Assembly (NCBI GenBank): GCA_963545585.1
Contig: CAUUKX010000004.1
Coordinates: 1-54,136 of the forward strand
DNA from: W11650 sp963545585
GTDB taxonomy: Bacteria > Bacillota > Clostridia > Lachnospirales > Vallitaleaceae
DNA: 54,136 nt
Reading direction: 5' to 3'
The position numbers and the translations under genes are program-made. This document shows, one piece after another, positions 23,979-33,349 of this stretch. The stretch's first letter is position 1. Each line of letters begins with the position of its first letter. The notes beneath the pieces are model-generated. The model saw only the letters and a list, made by a program, of their open reading frames with translations. It was not told the origin of the DNA and did not search any database.

Positions 23979-24006
23979 AAAAGCTGAGTTTCTCCTCTCA
24001 GCTTTT
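23979..24006 (-). terminator. Terminator after hflC
   Basis: Perfect 10-bp stem AAAAGCTGAG / CTCAGCTTTT with an 8-nt loop; on the minus strand it continues TTTCTTTATC-like. It ends the hflKC operon 24 bp after the hflC stop. Confidence 0.82.
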
Positions 24007-24029
24007 CCATATTCAACACTTGAATTTTC

Positions 24030-24959
24030 CTAATATCCGCCGATATATTTTAAAATTTCATTCTTTTCATCCAAAAAAATGGTCGTGCCGGTCATTTCTT
24101 TGTAAAGATCCATTCGTTTGATAAAGCGGTAAAATTCCAAATCCTTATTTAAAGACTCCTGATAAATCTTCAGAGCTTCGGCATCGGCATCCGCCTTAAT
24201 CTTAGCCGCCTGCTGCATGGCTTTGGCTACGATTTCGGTATATTCCCGATTGGCTGCCGCCTGCGCCTGCATATATTCCGAATCGCCCTCGGCGGTCAGC
24301 TTTTCCGATTCCTTTTCAATTTCCTTGCTCATTTTCTGCTCAATGGTAGCCACATTATTGGCCGGAAATGTCTTGCGGTTGACGCCGATATCGGAAATAT
24401 AAATGCCAAAATCCGCGACCAGCTTTTCATTTAATTGAACCAGCTTTTCATTCAGCAGATTTTCCACGGTTTCCTTATAAAAAAACTCATTGAAAGACAG
24501 CTGGTTAGCCGTATTGATTACGGTTTTATACACATATTCATCCATTCGGTTATATGCCAGATTAAAATTGCCGCCAACGGCCACCGTAAAACTGACCGGA
24601 TCGGCTACCTTGTACTGGGCGTAGGTTTGAATCTGAATCCGGCGGTTATCCAGCGTATTGATTAGTTCCTCATTGGACAAATAGGTCATATATTTCGAGC
24701 TGTATTTGCGAACGGTTTGCACAAATGGTATTTTAAAATGCAGACCTTTTCGGGTAGATACGGCAATATCATGGTAGCCGTTTTTTTCCAAATTAACCGT
24801 TACTTTCTCTGAGTCCTCCTGATTGACGATGGCGCTGGTCAGTTTGCCAAAGGTCTCTATCACTGCTACCTCATCTTCATACACAATATAATAAGAATAA
24901 TTAGCCGCCATGAGTGCTAATACGGCCAAAACCACTATCACGAATCCCAGTTTTTTCAT
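24030..24959 (-). CDS. hflC: HflC, SPFH/prohibitin-family membrane protein
   Basis: 309 aa. One N-terminal membrane helix (FVIVVLAVLALMAANYSYYIV) is followed by the SPFH domain (EDEVAVIETFGKL...KIPFVQTVRKYSSKYMTYL) and a long Glu/Ala/Gln-rich helix (TAEGDSEYMQAQAAANREY) that mediates oligomerisation. In other bacteria HflK and HflC form a membrane cage around the protease FtsH. The start overlaps the hflK stop by one base (TAATG). Confidence 0.93.
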   Translation of the reverse strand: MKKLGFVIVVLAVLALMAANYSYYIVYEDEVAVIETFGKLTSAIVNQEDSEKVTVNLEKNGYHDIAVSTRKGLHFKIPFVQTVRKYSSKYMTYLSNEELINTLDNRRIQIQTYAQYKVADPVSFTVAVGGNFNLAYNRMDEYVYKTVINTANQLSFNEFFYKETVENLLNEKLVQLNEKLVADFGIYISDIGVNRKTFPANNVATIEQKMSKEIEKESEKLTAEGDSEYMQAQAAANREYTEIVAKAMQQAAKIKADADAEALKIYQESLNKDLEFYRFIKRMDLYKEMTGTTIFLDEKNEILKYIGGY

Positions 24960-26005
24960 TATTTGTCCCCTCCCAAAATGACATCGTTTTTAGCCGCATT
25001 TTCGCTGAAATTATAAAACTTATGAATGTTTTGATCCTCCGAAGAAGAAATGACGATTTGATTATTCTTTAAAAATTGGGTCATTGCTTCAATATAATAC
25101 CGTTCCTTAACAATTTCCGGATTTTGCCGGTATTCGGCATACAGTGCGTTAAACTCCGCCACACCGGCGTTGGCTTCGGCAATAACTTCGGCTTTATAGG
25201 CGTTGGCATCCTCGATTAAACGTCTGGCTTCGGCTTCTGCCTTGGGGATAACCGTATTATAATATTTTTCCGCATCCTCCTTTTTGCCGTTCTTATATTG
25301 GTTAGCGTTTTCTTTTTGCTGATAGGCTTCTTCCACACTAGGCAGAAATTGAACGTTTTGAGTGCCGACCAGTACAATCTCAATGCCAATCTCATAATCG
25401 TCTATTTTCTTTTGCAGCCGCGGTTTGATGGATTCGTCAATCAGCTCTTTCTGGGTCTTGGCTTCGTCCAGCGTAAAGGACTGAAGGCTCGTTCTGACAA
25501 TATCTTCCAGCGCTAAGTTCAAAGTTCCGGTTACATCATCAACTTTATATAAATAATTAACTGGGTCTTTAATCCGGTACTGGATAATCAGTTCAATCAA
25601 AGCAATCGAAGCATTGTTATTGGAGCCGTCGACGATGACTTTTGCTTCTGCATCCTGATCATCATAAGCGGCAATGGATTGATCCATCCTTTTTTCTTTG
25701 CTGCGAAAGCCGTACTCCATGTTGTAAATCGTCCGAACGTCTACTTTGGTTACCGTATCAATCAGCGGAACTTTAAAATTGATGCCCGGTTTCGTTACCA
25801 CTTCTTTTAGCTGACCAAAGCGCAGAACTACGCCATTTTCCTTGTTTTCCAACATAAAAAAGCTATTTAGGACAAGCACCAGCAAAATCAGCGGTAGCGC
25901 TATAAGCGGCACAAATTTTTTCAGCTTCCTTTTCATTTTCTCAAAATCAACATCAATTGTCGGCGCTTTTTTCGGTTTCGGCTGATAATTATCCTGTTCT
26001 GCCAT
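24959..26005 (-). CDS. hflK: HflK, SPFH/prohibitin-family membrane protein
   Basis: 348 aa. A cytoplasmic N-terminus (YQPKPKKAPTIDVDFEKMKRKLKKF) precedes a membrane helix at about 34-54 (PLIALPLILLVLVLNSFFML), the SPFH domain (ENGVVLRFGQLKEVVTKPGINFKVPLIDTV) and a coiled coil (AEAEARRLIEDANAYKAEVIAEANA). AAAGGAGAAC precedes the ATG. First gene of hflKC. Confidence 0.93.
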   Translation of the reverse strand: MAEQDNYQPKPKKAPTIDVDFEKMKRKLKKFVPLIALPLILLVLVLNSFFMLENKENGVVLRFGQLKEVVTKPGINFKVPLIDTVTKVDVRTIYNMEYGFRSKEKRMDQSIAAYDDQDAEAKVIVDGSNNNASIALIELIIQYRIKDPVNYLYKVDDVTGTLNLALEDIVRTSLQSFTLDEAKTQKELIDESIKPRLQKKIDDYEIGIEIVLVGTQNVQFLPSVEEAYQQKENANQYKNGKKEDAEKYYNTVIPKAEAEARRLIEDANAYKAEVIAEANAGVAEFNALYAEYRQNPEIVKERYYIEAMTQFLKNNQIVISSSEDQNIHKFYNFSENAAKNDVILGGDK

Positions 26006-26327
26006 TAGAGTTCTCCTTTATCTCTTTAAAAATCAACAGTATTCTCACGCTTCGGAAAAAAGAGGCTTAAACCAATCGCTTGGTATACGCCTCTTTTTTA
26101 TATCCAAAATGCCGTTCTCAAATTTTGACCCCAGTATGTAACTGGGTGGGTACTCGCATTATAACTTCTGCCTACCAAGTCCAGGCAAGGCGCCGCATTG
26201 GTCATAAGATATAAAATTCCCATATTTAATGTGTTGGTTCAAAATAATGAGCCATCGAACATCTCAGAACATAATTTAATTATAAGCCTTTTTCCAAAAA
26301 AATCAAGTAAATTCTGTTCAAAGTTCA
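26006..26327. other. Intergenic region upstream of hflK
   Basis: 322 bp. It contains the terminator of the alpha/beta hydrolase gene (26056-26099) and a further hairpin CCCAGT-ATGTA-ACTGGG near 26131-26148. A GC-rich patch around 26180-26200 (GTCCAGGCAAGGCGCCGC) is not like the surrounding DNA and may be structured RNA in the hflK leader or a repeat remnant. No gene seen. Confidence 0.4.
26056..26099 (-). terminator. Terminator between the alpha/beta hydrolase gene and hflK
   Basis: AAAAAAGAGGC / GCCTCTTTTTT, an 11-bp stem that carries its own inner hairpin ACCAA-TCGC-TTGGT. T-runs are present in both directions. It lies about 230 bp after the hydrolase stop. Confidence 0.75.
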
Positions 26328-27143
26328 TTACATCTCTTCCTCCACCCGTTCCAGCCATTCCCAAACCAGCGCAGAAAACAAATCCGGCTGATCAATTTGC
26401 AGACCATGCCCGGCCATATCAATGGCGAAAAATCCGGCTTGGGGATAGTTCTCTAACAGTGCCCAAACATCCTGATAACCAGTAGTAATATCCTGCCGAC
26501 CGGTCACAAAGCTGACTGGTCTTTGATACAGACCGATTCTTTCCTCCAAGTTAAAAGAAAAACTATAATTTTGCAGCAACTGAAGAATAAACTTTTCATT
26601 GGCCTTTGGCTGACTGCTGAGCATTTCCGCCTGAAAACGCCGATAACTGGCCGGATTGATTCGGATTAAATTTTGCAGATTATCTTGTTCGTCTTGCGTC
26701 AGGGTTTGGAAAAAAGCCGGATCAATTTTCTTGCGCTGACTGTCCGGCCGCGGCAGGCTTCTTTTTTCCCGCACCGGGATTACCACCGGGCAAAGCAGGA
26801 AAAGCCCGGCCGTTCGCTCCGGGAAAGCCGATAAAACACCTCTGGCCAAATATCCGCCGTAGGATTGACCGGCTGCCAAAAAATTACCGGGAATTATAGC
26901 CTTGATAAAAGCCGTCAGCACTTCCAAAATCCCGTCTGCCGAGCAATGTGTAAAATCGGCATCCGATTTCCCCATTCCCGGTAAATCAAAATAAATCCGC
27001 TGATATTGACTTTTTTCCAAAACCAGCTCCATACAGCCTTTCATCAAGGCACTATCTGCACCCAAGCCATGCAGCATCAAAATCGGAGTTCCCGCGCCTA
27101 TCATTTCATAATAAAAAGCAGCGCCTTTGTACTCAAAAATCAT
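26328..27143 (-). CDS. Alpha/beta hydrolase
   Basis: 271 aa from the ATG at 27143 (GGAAAGGAGAG). The oxyanion-side motif is LMLHGLGADS; nucleophile Ser94 sits in AAGQSYGG; a candidate acid is Asp in FVTGRQDITTGY, and the histidine is in IDMAGHGLQID. All triad residues are therefore present. Substrate unknown. A repeat element (27163-27272) ends 20 bp before the start codon. Confidence 0.9.
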   Translation of the reverse strand: MIFEYKGAAFYYEMIGAGTPILMLHGLGADSALMKGCMELVLEKSQYQRIYFDLPGMGKSDADFTHCSADGILEVLTAFIKAIIPGNFLAAGQSYGGYLARGVLSAFPERTAGLFLLCPVVIPVREKRSLPRPDSQRKKIDPAFFQTLTQDEQDNLQNLIRINPASYRRFQAEMLSSQPKANEKFILQLLQNYSFSFNLEERIGLYQRPVSFVTGRQDITTGYQDVWALLENYPQAGFFAIDMAGHGLQIDQPDLFSALVWEWLERVEEEM

Positions 27144-27162
27144 ACTTCTCTCCTTTCCTCTA

Positions 27163-27272
27163 ATCGAAGTGCTGCGCACTTCTGCCCGGGCGGGCAGTCT
27201 GCCTGAGCGAAAGCTTCACTTTCTGCCCGAACCTAAAAAAGACTGTTCTGTCGAACATGGAAAAACCAAGTT
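27163..27272. repeat. Dispersed intergenic repeat, short B-A copy (110 bp)
   Basis: A B module (AATCGAAGTGCTGCGCACTT, then CTGCCCGGGCGGGCAGTCTG) is joined through a short spacer (GAGCGAAAGCTTCACTTTCTG) to an A module (CCTAAAAAAGACTGTTCTGT, then CGAACATGG). The outer AACTCAACTTTCC tips are damaged (AAAAACCAAGTT on the right, missing on the left). Lies between the MATE and hydrolase genes. Confidence 0.82.
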
Positions 27273-27309
27273 ATTAATGTAATATCTCAGCTTGCCAACT
27301 GTCCTTATA

Positions 27310-28707
27310 TCATCCATTCACCATTACCGGCCGCACTTTGGCCGCATCCTCTTTCGGAAACTTTTTACGAACTACCCAGAAGCAAATCAAATGAACCGCC
27401 AGTGTTACCGCCCATGATACCGGATAGGACAAAAACAGACTTTCTATGCTGCCTTTCCATACAAAAACCGTCAAAATCCATAAAATCCGCAGACCGCAAG
27501 CGCCAAACGCCGAAACAATCATCGGCATAACCGAATAACCTAAGCCTCGCAGAGAGCCGACAACAGCTTCCATCATACCACATAAGAAATAAGCGCTTAA
27601 CACAATAACCATTCGGCGCATGCCGTAACCGATGACTTCCGGATCCGGGGAAAAGAAACCTAAAAATGTCCGGCCAAAAAAGATAATTCCATTGCCGAGC
27701 ACAACGCCGATAATGAAAATCAGAATTATGCTGTTAATCAGGATACGGTTGAGCCTAGAATATTTACCCGCCCCTAAATTTTGACTGGTAAAAGTAACGG
27801 TTGCCTGCGAAAACGCATTCATGGACACATAGACAAAACCCTCAACATTGGATGAAATCGTGCTGCCGCCCATGACGACAGAACCAAAGGAATTAACCGA
27901 GGACTGAATCAAAACATTGGAAAAAGAAAAAACAACACCTTGCAGCCCGGCCGGCAAACCGATTTTAATAATTTTCAATAATTTATCCTTATATATCGTT
28001 AATCTTTTGACATACAGACGAATGCAGCTGTCTACCGTCAGCAGACGACGCACCAGCAGATAGCAAGAAATACACTGCGAAATCGTGGTCGCCAAAGCCA
28101 CCCCCACTACGCTCATATGAAAACCAACTACAAATAAGATATTCAGCACCACATTGACCACCCCGGCAGCCGTCAGATAGTAAAGCGGGCGCTTGGTATC
28201 ACCGACCGCCCTTAATATCGCACTGCCAAAGTTATACAGCAGCATAGCCGGCATCCCCAGAAAATAAATGCGGAGATAAAGTGCTGAAAGCGAGATGACA
28301 TCTTCCGGCGTGCCCATCATTTTTAGTAAAGGATTGGCAAAAATCAGCCCGATTGCCATTAAAAGGATGCCGGAAATAATGCTCAGCAGCACCGAGGTAT
28401 GAACGATTTTGCTGACATCCTCCTGCCGGCCGGCGCCGTAATTGGTTGAAACCTGCACACTGGCTCCAACCGACAATCCCATAAACAGATTTGTCAGCAA
28501 ATTAACCAACGCACCGTTTGAGCCGACCGCCGCCAAAGCCAGTCGCCCCGCCCATTTGCCGACCACCATAACATCAGCGGCATTAAACAACAACTGTAAA
28601 ATTCCAGACAGCATTAAAGGCAGGGAAAATCGTAAGATTTTCCCTGCCAGCGGGCCGCTTAGCATATCAATTTCTTGATCCCTGTTTTGCTTTATTTCCA
28701 TCGCCAT
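27310..28707 (-). CDS. MATE family multidrug/cation antiporter
   Basis: 465 aa, twelve predicted helices in two related halves. Family landmarks: LAGKILRFSLPLMLSGILQLLFNAADVMVVGKWAG at the first helix and NYGAGRQED; the second half begins near KIIKIGLPAGLQGVVFSFSNVLIQS with LGAGKYSRLNR. Exports drugs or metabolites using Na+ or H+ in the family. GGGAGATGTAA precedes the ATG; a second ATG lies two codons on. Confidence 0.95.
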   Translation of the reverse strand: MAMEIKQNRDQEIDMLSGPLAGKILRFSLPLMLSGILQLLFNAADVMVVGKWAGRLALAAVGSNGALVNLLTNLFMGLSVGASVQVSTNYGAGRQEDVSKIVHTSVLLSIISGILLMAIGLIFANPLLKMMGTPEDVISLSALYLRIYFLGMPAMLLYNFGSAILRAVGDTKRPLYYLTAAGVVNVVLNILFVVGFHMSVVGVALATTISQCISCYLLVRRLLTVDSCIRLYVKRLTIYKDKLLKIIKIGLPAGLQGVVFSFSNVLIQSSVNSFGSVVMGGSTISSNVEGFVYVSMNAFSQATVTFTSQNLGAGKYSRLNRILINSIILIFIIGVVLGNGIIFFGRTFLGFFSPDPEVIGYGMRRMVIVLSAYFLCGMMEAVVGSLRGLGYSVMPMIVSAFGACGLRILWILTVFVWKGSIESLFLSYPVSWAVTLAVHLICFWVVRKKFPKEDAAKVRPVMVNG

Positions 28708-28828
28708 TTACATCTCCCATAACTTACCTTGTTTCCCCTTATCTTACCACTGAATGAATCAAGAAACAAGTTAAAAAAAAGATAAAATAGATTGACAAAA
28801 ATAAGCGGCTTGATCCATAAAAAAGAAT

Positions 28829-28863
28829 CCGTTCTTTTCAGCAATTTTCTCTGAAAAGAACGG
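28829..28863. terminator. Strong bidirectional terminator before the MATE gene
   Basis: Perfect 13-bp stem CCGTTCTTTTCAG / CTGAAAAGAACGG with a 9-nt loop; TTTTTTA follows on the plus strand and ATTCTTTTTTATGG on the minus strand. It ends the PL8 gene transcript. Confidence 0.88.
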
Positions 28864-28972
28864 TTTTTTAGAATGTACAGTCTTTTTTAACTGCTTTTTA
28901 ATTGCTTCTGCCTTTGGCGGGCATTGCCCTTATTATTTCAAACTGCAAGTAAAACCCGACCCAAAATACATC

Positions 28973-31900
28973 CTACTTACTCTTTGCCTTTAAAATCCGG
29001 CTAATCATTGCCGCCAGTTCTGCCCGGGTGATTGGCCGATCCGGCCAAAGCTTGCCGTTGCTGCCTTTCAGTAAACCCATTTTTATCAGCTGCGCCAGAT
29101 ACGGCTTGGCATAGTCTGCCACCGCATCGCCGTCGGCAAAGTCTTTTAATATCTCATCTGCTTCTGCCCCGCTTATCTGCCAGTTGCCGAAACGACCCAA
29201 GACCGTAAAGAATTCCTGCCGGCTGATGGATTTTTCCGGATAGAAATTGCCATTTTCCGCACCCTTCATCAGGCCAAGACTTTTTACCCTCTCAACCGCT
29301 GCCTGATACCAAGGCTGACCATCCGCCTGTACCAGCGGGTGTTTTTCTTTGGCGGAATAATCCAGCAGATTGGATAAAACCTGTGCCGTTTCCGCCCGGC
29401 TGACCATAGCTTCCGGCCGGAAAGTATGGTCGGCATAACCATTTAAAATCCCGACCGTTACAAGTTCCCGAATATCTTCGCCTGCCCAGTTGGTTTGGAT
29501 ATCACTGAAACGCTCCGCCATTTCCTTGCGCTCCGGCTGCGGCTGATTATTTTCTTCTTTTTGTTCCGGCTTTGCAGTAGCTGGTTTTTCCTTAGCAGCT
29601 GACGGCACCGGATTCGGTGCTTTCTCCGCCTGCTGTTTTGTCTCCTCGGAAGTCTGCGGCAAATAAGGAGTAGCCGGGGAATAATTGGTTTCCCCATGCA
29701 GCGTAGCCGCCTGTCCCTTAGCTCCGGCCAGTGAGATTTCCAGCTGCAACGGCTTCGTCTGCAAGACTTTTACATTGCTGCTGTGATTGATAACTGCAAT
29801 TTCTTTCTCATTGGTAAGTGTTACCCGTACTGGTGCAGTCAGCTTCATGGTCGGATCGGATACTGCTATGGACAAGCGACCGTCCTTTTGTCCAATCATC
29901 AGCGAACAAGGCTGATCCACTTTGACCTTTTGCAAATCTGCACCAGCAGCAAAGACATTGGCCGCCAAAATACCTAAACTTTTTTCATAAACGGCCTGTA
30001 CTTCGCTGGTGTTAGCCAGCACTTCATACTGCGGTTCAGCCGCATAAGCTTTCATTTCTTCGGCTGTTTTGCCCGGCAGCAGTGCATAGCTATAAGCTTC
30101 ATTTACTGGCTTTTTGCCATGAGCCTGCCACAAGGTGAAATAGCCGCGCTCAATAAGGTTCGTACCGCCATTTTTATTGATGTCTTTCCACTTTCCTGTC
30201 CGCTTTTGCTTCATAGCGCTTAGCTTTGCTGGCTGCGGGAAGTAGTAGCCGATGGAGGCTTCGGGAGTGGTATTGCCCTCTAAATAAGCCCAAGAAACAT
30301 CGGTAAACTCCTCTTCTGCCGCCGGATAAGTATCTAAAACCGGCTGACCATTAATCAAGACCCGATTGCTGCCGTCATTACGAATCATTCGATTTTCGAC
30401 AATGGTTTCAATTGGGCGATCATCACCCGAGGTAATGCCGCTACCCAGTGCAATGATTTCATCATCAAAGAAAAACCATGACTTTTTGGCCTTTAAATCG
30501 GTTGTATAAACTGTATGCTTCGTGCGCACCGGCTCAGCCAAATCCATCACCGCCGCACTGTAAAGACCATCTAATGACACGCCACCGACAAAGTCGCTGT
30601 TCATGGTAAACTCTTCTTTATGATCCTCTTGCTTCCTCACTACTACATCAATGGTTGCACCAGCCGGCCGGAGCGGGTTGACCGTTGGCCAGTAACCATC
30701 GTCATATTGACCGCAATCGGCATTTAATAAATACAGCGCACCATTGCCCTGATTCCAGCCCTTTAGGTTTTCCCCATTCATCATTTCAAAGTTTTGAACC
30801 CGGGAAGAATACATAGCCAACGCCACCGCATAATTCTCCCGATGATGAATCACCCGGTCCATATTGGCAAACACATGGCTGCCGATATATGGCTCTGCCA
30901 TAGCTGCATTTTGCTGCAAATCCTCATATTCTTTCAGCATCGTGAGATTTGCCGCATTGGCTTTGACATCATAAAAGCTATTCTTTTCCATATAACGCCG
31001 TGCCAGCGAACGCCATTTTTCTGCTTTGTCTGCCGGTGCTCCCTGCGCTGCCGCATACAGCATCCGGGCAATTTTATAGCCATCGCTGTAATTGCTGCCT
31101 TTTTCTCCTGTTTTTCCCAGCTGCCGGGACAAACTTCGGCCGGCCGTCACCGGAAACGTCTGTCCGTCATAAACCATCGGGATAAAGGAATTTTCCAGCC
31201 AAGCATACAAATTTTGATAATCGGGGTCGGTAATCTGCCAGCGACTATCTTTCAGTTTTGGCCCCAAAGAGGCTAAACCGCTGATTAGAACCATACCATA
31301 AGCCGTTGTATAGGGAATATTCACATGCTGGATAAAGCTGCCGTCACGGTAAAATCCCTCGCCGCTGTCAACATATTGATAAACATCATGCAGCGCTTCT
31401 ACGGAATGACGGATTAAATCCGGGTTTTTGGCATTGATTCCTAAGAGCAAATCACCGATACAGGTATCCACCCGGTTGGCACCGACACTGTTTTGCACTT
31501 TCCCTTCATAGCCAACGCGGTTATAATACGATTTTTCCGGATTCGGCTGAAAACGGAAAATAGCATTTAAGTAATTCATCCTCACCTCGGGCGCAAGGTC
31601 GCTGTACATGGTAGCAACGATTTCTCCCAAGACTTTGGGTGCGCCGATTTCCCACGGCCACCAGTTGCCTGTCTCCGGGGTAAACGGATTGTAGCGTATC
31701 TGATAAAGGAATTCCAATTGCTCTTTAATCGTTTGATAAAGCTGGGCATCATTTTGATACTTGCTGCCATAGGTATGATATGTCCGAAGCAAGGTGCTTA
31801 TTCCATCATAGGACTTCTTGATATTTTCCGAGGCAGCATTGTCTGACAGCGGCTTTCCATTATAAACAGTACCCGGTATCAGCGGAAGATTGGTAAATAC

Positions 31901-33190
31901 CGCCTTCCGATTAGGCGTTTTATCCAGTTTATTCAGATATCCCTCCGCCTTATCATCAATCCGCTCAATCATCGCCTTAATTTGCGGATCGTTTAAATCA
32001 TATGTCATTTTTTTAATGGCAAACTTTTGCCGCAGCTGGTCAAACTCATCTTCGCCAGCTGATGTATACAGCACCGGTGTCTTTTCGCTGTGATAAGAAG
32101 CAATCTTAACCACCGGCTGATTGTTATTTTTGGCTTTTAAATAAAAGCCGTAAGTCGAATGAGTTTTAACATAATTGGTTACATCAACCGTATACCAGCC
32201 CTGATTGGTAATATTCAGTTCATACAGGACATCGGCCTCGGTTTCGGCTGGATGCTGATAAGTCGTATTTTCATCAACAGCTGCGCCATTCTTTAAGCCT
32301 CTGATTTCAACCGGAATCGGCGCAGCCTTATAGTCCTCTTTGACATAAAAACGAAGAAATGCGCTGTCCGGCGTATTTACCTTAACACTGTCCGTGTAAA
32401 GATACGCCGAATATTCCTGACCGACCAGCAAGGTATCGGTTTTATCCCGGTTTTTATCGGGTTGTTTTTGATTGACATAAAGACTTTTTACCATCGTATC
32501 CTGATCCTGCATTGTGATTGTTCTGTCCACATTATTGGTATCGACATCGGCTTGCGTATCACCGGCAGCCGGCGGTGTTGGTGGATTTTGCGGAGTGGAT
32601 GACTTTTCCAAAACAAGCTCCGGGCGGTTAGCGTGATTGGCACTGGCAACCTTCATAAATGCTTCTGTAACTGTATCCCCAACCAGATGAAAGGACAACT
32701 CCCGACTGTTCGCTGCTTTAGCTTTGAAGTAATCGGTGATATCCACTTCCATCCATTTATTTACTTGTTCCGGCAAAGAAGCTTCTCCCGCCTTGACTTC
32801 ACCGGTAAATTTCGGTGGCTTACTTCCAGTTACCGTCGTTTCATCCCATACCTCGTCAAAGCCGAAAACCCGAATGGCCGCTTCGGTAATCGTATGAGTA
32901 GGTTTCATATCCGCTTGTGTTAAAAACAGCCGTAACGTTGCTTTGGTTATATCCGAATAATCCCCTTGCGGCAATGAAAAGCCAATCAGACCATCTCTTC
33001 GGAAGTTAGCTTTGCTGGCATATTTAATAGTTACTACATTACTATTGTGATATGTCTTATTTTTTTCCTTGGCATGTCCGCTAAAAAATGTACTGCGGTT
33101 AGCCGAATAAGTAGCTGCATCCGCCAGCTGCCCAGCCAGTAAAGTAAAGACCAGACATAGGGCTACTATTTTATTCCATTTTCGTTCCAT
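28973..33190 (-). CDS. Secreted, S-layer-anchored polysaccharide lyase family 8 enzyme (hyaluronate/chondroitin lyase type)
   Basis: 1405 aa. Signal peptide 1-25 (cut after LADA). Two beta-sandwich DNRLRE/CBM-like modules (27-195 and 224-375) flank a Pro-rich linker. The PL8 alpha/alpha-toroid spans about 385-750 with aromatic patch NWWPWEIG (509-516) and catalytic Asn572, His622, Tyr631; the spacing equals Asn349/His399/Tyr408 of pneumococcal hyaluronate lyase. Central and C-terminal PL8 beta domains run to about 1160. After a Pro/Glu/Lys/Gln linker, three SLH repeats (about 1220-1405, e.g. WAGEDIRELVTVGILNGYAD) anchor it to the cell wall. Predicted role: eliminative cleavage of uronate-containing host polysaccharide outside the cell. 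Confidence 0.93.
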   Translation of the reverse strand: MERKWNKIVALCLVFTLLAGQLADAATYSANRSTFFSGHAKEKNKTYHNSNVVTIKYASKANFRRDGLIGFSLPQGDYSDITKATLRLFLTQADMKPTHTITEAAIRVFGFDEVWDETTVTGSKPPKFTGEVKAGEASLPEQVNKWMEVDITDYFKAKAANSRELSFHLVGDTVTEAFMKVASANHANRPELVLEKSSTPQNPPTPPAAGDTQADVDTNNVDRTITMQDQDTMVKSLYVNQKQPDKNRDKTDTLLVGQEYSAYLYTDSVKVNTPDSAFLRFYVKEDYKAAPIPVEIRGLKNGAAVDENTTYQHPAETEADVLYELNITNQGWYTVDVTNYVKTHSTYGFYLKAKNNNQPVVKIASYHSEKTPVLYTSAGEDEFDQLRQKFAIKKMTYDLNDPQIKAMIERIDDKAEGYLNKLDKTPNRKAVFTNLPLIPGTVYNGKPLSDNAASENIKKSYDGISTLLRTYHTYGSKYQNDAQLYQTIKEQLEFLYQIRYNPFTPETGNWWPWEIGAPKVLGEIVATMYSDLAPEVRMNYLNAIFRFQPNPEKSYYNRVGYEGKVQNSVGANRVDTCIGDLLLGINAKNPDLIRHSVEALHDVYQYVDSGEGFYRDGSFIQHVNIPYTTAYGMVLISGLASLGPKLKDSRWQITDPDYQNLYAWLENSFIPMVYDGQTFPVTAGRSLSRQLGKTGEKGSNYSDGYKIARMLYAAAQGAPADKAEKWRSLARRYMEKNSFYDVKANAANLTMLKEYEDLQQNAAMAEPYIGSHVFANMDRVIHHRENYAVALAMYSSRVQNFEMMNGENLKGWNQGNGALYLLNADCGQYDDGYWPTVNPLRPAGATIDVVVRKQEDHKEEFTMNSDFVGGVSLDGLYSAAVMDLAEPVRTKHTVYTTDLKAKKSWFFFDDEIIALGSGITSGDDRPIETIVENRMIRNDGSNRVLINGQPVLDTYPAAEEEFTDVSWAYLEGNTTPEASIGYYFPQPAKLSAMKQKRTGKWKDINKNGGTNLIERGYFTLWQAHGKKPVNEAYSYALLPGKTAEEMKAYAAEPQYEVLANTSEVQAVYEKSLGILAANVFAAGADLQKVKVDQPCSLMIGQKDGRLSIAVSDPTMKLTAPVRVTLTNEKEIAVINHSSNVKVLQTKPLQLEISLAGAKGQAATLHGETNYSPATPYLPQTSEETKQQAEKAPNPVPSAAKEKPATAKPEQKEENNQPQPERKEMAERFSDIQTNWAGEDIRELVTVGILNGYADHTFRPEAMVSRAETAQVLSNLLDYSAKEKHPLVQADGQPWYQAAVERVKSLGLMKGAENGNFYPEKSISRQEFFTVLGRFGNWQISGAEADEILKDFADGDAVADYAKPYLAQLIKMGLLKGSNGKLWPDRPITRAELAAMISRILKAKSK

Positions 33191-33349
33191 TATTTTCCTC
33201 GCTTTCTCCTTTGCTTTTTTGTTTTTTTGCTTCTTATTTTCTTATTTTTGTCTTCTGATTTCTTTTTAAGCTTGCCGTCTTGCAATAAAACAACAAGTAT
33301 CTTTCATCACCCCATTTCGTTAAAAATAGATACCAAAAAAACTTCCTTA
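33191..33349 (-). promoter_or_regulatory. Purine-rich leader of the SLH-PL8 gene
   Basis: On the minus strand, about 75 nt before the start codon are almost only A and G with scattered C (AAAAAGAAATCAGAAGACAA onward), ending in GGAGAAAGCGAGGAAA. Before that, GGTATCT...AGATAC can pair around a 29-nt loop. No terminator or strong promoter was seen, so the gene may be read from upstream of the cytoplasmic PL8 gene. Confidence 0.35.
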
